Assembly: GCA_023159155.1 (NCBI GenBank)
Contig: JAJNNX010000030.1
Location: 372,001 to 436,000 of the forward strand
Source: Ustulina deusta
Lineage: Eukaryota > Ascomycota > Sordariomycetes > Xylariales > Xylariaceae
Length of the DNA stretch: 64,000 bases
Direction: 5' to 3'
A program made the translations under genes and the position numbers. Below the pieces are notes generated by a model. It was not told the origin of the DNA, did no database searches, and was given only the letters and a program-made list of their open reading frames with translations. Below, one piece after another: positions 61,741-64,000 of this stretch. The first letter of the stretch is position 1, and each line of letters starts with the position of its first letter.

Positions 61741-63920
61741 GGTCTCGGTGTGACCCGCGTCCGGGGATTTGAGCCCAAACAGTCGGGAATGCGTCGTGGG
61801 CGCGCAGGATTCAAATATATAGTGATCTCAGTCCCTGGATGGGGAATAAAGAGGAAGACGTCTTCGACGGGAATGTGAGACAAGACCGGATAGAGGCAGC
61901 AAGTTATGTGTGTAAAAGCAAGACTGTCTTGGGCTCAACAACACCGAGGCGACTGACGTCGGCAGTAGTGTTCCTTCATACATATATATATGATTCGAGC
62001 CGTTGCAGTCGGCATCGTAGTCTGCCTTGGGGGTACCACCTCGACGGGTCAATATACCTGGGTCAGATTTTGTACCTGTAACAGGAACAGCCCTACACTA
62101 CCACCACCCCTTGTTCCTTGGGTCCCCGGACCTCATCCCCTGCTGCTGCTGCGCCCGAATGAGATTAGAGGTTGGGGACCATGTTCGTTTTTTGCAGAGC
62201 TAGTTCCGGGGGCGTCGTGGCTATGAATCATTGCCGGGGGTGTTCTATTCGTGTGGGAGTGCAGGCTGAGGAGAGCCGTTGTTGATATCATGGACACAGC
62301 TAATCCATCGACATGATTGGCAAACACCCGCAGCCTTCGCCGAATTAGCGCCCCGGTTTCCGGTGCCATTGCGACGGAGACGATGTGTGCAGCAACGATC
62401 CTTTCCTGCAGTCGATTTTCATCTACCTATCGTCATCGTCCGTAGCGAACTGCGTGCACACGACACTATGCTACGGTAGTGTCGTAAAATACCGGGTATC
62501 TATGGAGTGTAGGTACCTACACTAGTGTTGGCAAGTCCGTGTTCGCACAGGCACAAATCAAACAACGCGCTCTGGAGGGAGAAAGAAGAGTGGTGACGGA
62601 CCGATTGCCTAAAAAAGGCTAGACGCCGCGCCTCGAACCATTCCGGCCATGTTGGCAAATGGTGCTAGGATCTAATTAATTAAGAAACACGGACATTGTA
62701 ATTGATGAATTGCGCTGCACGACAAGTCCCTCTGCATGTGATTGGCGACCATCATTGTTTCTATATGTATGTGTTGCTATAACTATGTGTTTCTATATGT
62801 GTTTCTACTGTATTGGGTTGTGTACACTACCTGCGCTGCGCTACACTTCCTAAATTAGTGCTGATAGCATTATTTCACTTTTACTTACCTACTGGGTAGG
62901 TATTCAGGAGAGCATTTGTCCAATGTACATGTTGTGGACCGGGCAGAGCAAAGGCCAAAGACATTCCAATGTTGTGGTGATATACCCATTTGTCTATATT
63001 CCAGCCGCCTTCAGATACCTGTGAGCCAAAGGATTCCTTCAATATCAGCCATTCACCTATACGCAGCACATACAATATAAATCTATCTACGCAAATCAAT
63101 AGGCAGTAAATAGGAGTAGGTATTGTATCTGACAGCGAGATAGTGTACGCATACTTAGGTGCTGCGTCGATCTCTTTCGGTCTCGCTTGCTGGCGCTGAG
63201 CTGATCCTCATGCTCACGAGCAGCTGAAAAATTAGGGCCGTTGGAGTCGTTCATCAGCCAATCATGGCTTCTCTCCCGCTCTTTCAGTACTTTCGGGTCT
63301 GAGCTGATATTGTAAGCCACCCAAATTTAGAGTCAGTCCCACAAATATTTGGGGATCAGTCAAGATAAACCAATCAAAGCGAACACAAAAATAGCATCGA
63401 CTAACTCGAAAAGCATCCCTATGAACTTGCGGGTCAATGAATAGGTACCTACCGCAGTGTACCTACCTACCTAGTGTATGCGTACAGAGCAGAGCAACCA
63501 CTATAATCTCACCAAAACAACTCGATATTAGTAGTGGAGGATGGCTCTTTTGTCTTGGCAGCTCGCTCCCAAACCAAACGAATTCCTCTCCACAAAACAT
63601 CATACTTCTTCTCTATACAGTGTAGTATCAAACAGCCCATATTGTCAGCTTGACAAGAGCTAGTGTATCGCGCCAGGATGTTCTAGTTTCTACTTACTGT
63701 ACACTACTGAGTATTGAAGACAATTGTCCAAGCAGAGACATCGCTATACATGGCACCACGGTTTAAATTATGATAAGTCGATCCCAAAATTAGAACTGCA
63801 ACGGTGATAGGGCTGAGCGTTCGAAGAGGCACATCACAGAAAGCGAACCGATAATTGCCGTGAAACTACCTAGCTAGTTTATTTACCTGGGTCATGTTGT
63901 GTAAGGTACTTAACTTAGCC
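61741..63920. other. Upstream region of the GMC fusion gene, mostly non-coding
   Basis: Promoter side of the GMC gene. TAGGTA/TACCTA clusters occur at 62509-62521, 62884-62901 and 63446-63475. One minus-strand block (63303-63155) reads like an isolated exon and is listed separately. Nothing else is recognised. Confidence 0.4.
63155..63303 (-). other. Possible orphan exon of an unrecognised gene
   Basis: Between an ATATCAG acceptor and a GTATGC donor on the minus strand lies a 149-nt open block encoding SDPKVLKERERSHDWLMNDS, then GPNFSAAREHEDQLSASKRD and a basic end. The composition is protein-like and hydrophilic. I could not find convincing partner exons on either side, so this may be a relic. 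Confidence 0.3.
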
Positions 63921-64000
63921 ATGAAGGATTCCCGCCACCTACCACACGCCCGGGAAGCCATCATGGCGACGACAGATCCGTTTCGCCTACTGTTCCGAGC
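63921..64000 (+). CDS. Possible N-terminus of a gene running off the right edge
   Basis: An open frame from ATG 63921 (or the in-frame ATG at 63963, reading MATTDPFRLLFR) continues to the window end. It is only 26 codons long, so no family can be assigned and it may be chance. Confidence 0.25.
   Translation, partial: MKDSRHLPHAREAIMATTDPFRLLFR

Overview
The window looks like nuclear DNA of a filamentous ascomycete (Pezizomycotina, most likely Sordariomycetes). The basis is many short introns (about 47-120 nt, a few up to 225 nt) with GTAAGT/GTATGT-type donors, CTAAC-like branch sites and CAG/TAG acceptors. The gene set is also fungal, and there are long AT/GC-mixed intergenic stretches. The order within Sordariomycetes cannot be fixed from the sequence alone. 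All gene models were spliced by hand from reading frames, splice signals and family expectations.

Layout. 2.4-3.9 kb: GSK3-family kinase (+). 5.3-7.9 kb: nuclear cap-binding protein CBP80 (+). 8.5-9.0 kb: a five-exon TOM7 micro-gene (-), divergent from an SF3b4/Hsh49-type splicing factor at 9.4-10.5 kb (+). 10.5-12.8 kb: AT-rich, with degenerate coding relics. 12.8-24.7 kb: an unusually long stretch without a supportable gene, in front of a four-finger C2H2 transcription factor (24.7-26.2 kb, +). 29.0-29.6 kb: URM1 (-), divergent from a FLX1-like mitochondrial carrier (30.1-31.1 kb, +). 31.1-35.3 kb: gene-poor, AT-rich. 35.3-36.0 kb: an unrecognised 179-residue protein (+), convergent with GET4 (36.1-37.2 kb, -). 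37.7 kb: an intron-containing tRNA-Gly(CCC). 37.8-41.7 kb: gene-poor, with one frameshifted relic. 41.7-43.6 kb: an epoxide-hydrolase-like protein that appears to have lost its catalytic motifs (+). 44.1-44.9 kb: a 797-bp non-coding element with terminal inverted repeats. 45.6-46.9 kb: ELO fatty-acid elongase (-). 49.3-50.2 kb: cytochrome c oxidase subunit 6 (+). 51.6-55.9 kb: a chromodomain plus HDA2/3-like chromatin protein (-). 57.3-61.7 kb: a GMC oxidoreductase fused to an alpha/beta hydrolase (-). 61.7-64.0 kb: mostly non-coding, with a possible gene start at the right edge.

Most genes are unlinked housekeeping functions: RNA cap binding and splicing, mitochondrial import, respiration and cofactor transport, tail-anchored protein targeting, tRNA/protein urmylation, and lipid elongation. 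There is no biosynthetic cluster, CRISPR array or defence island. The most unusual items are the TOM7 gene cut into 22-47-nt exons, a GC-AG intron in the GSK3 kinase, the apparently dead epoxide hydrolase, the GMC/hydrolase fusion with a Cys at the nucleophile position, the 797-bp inverted-repeat element, and the 12-kb non-coding stretch before the C2H2 regulator.
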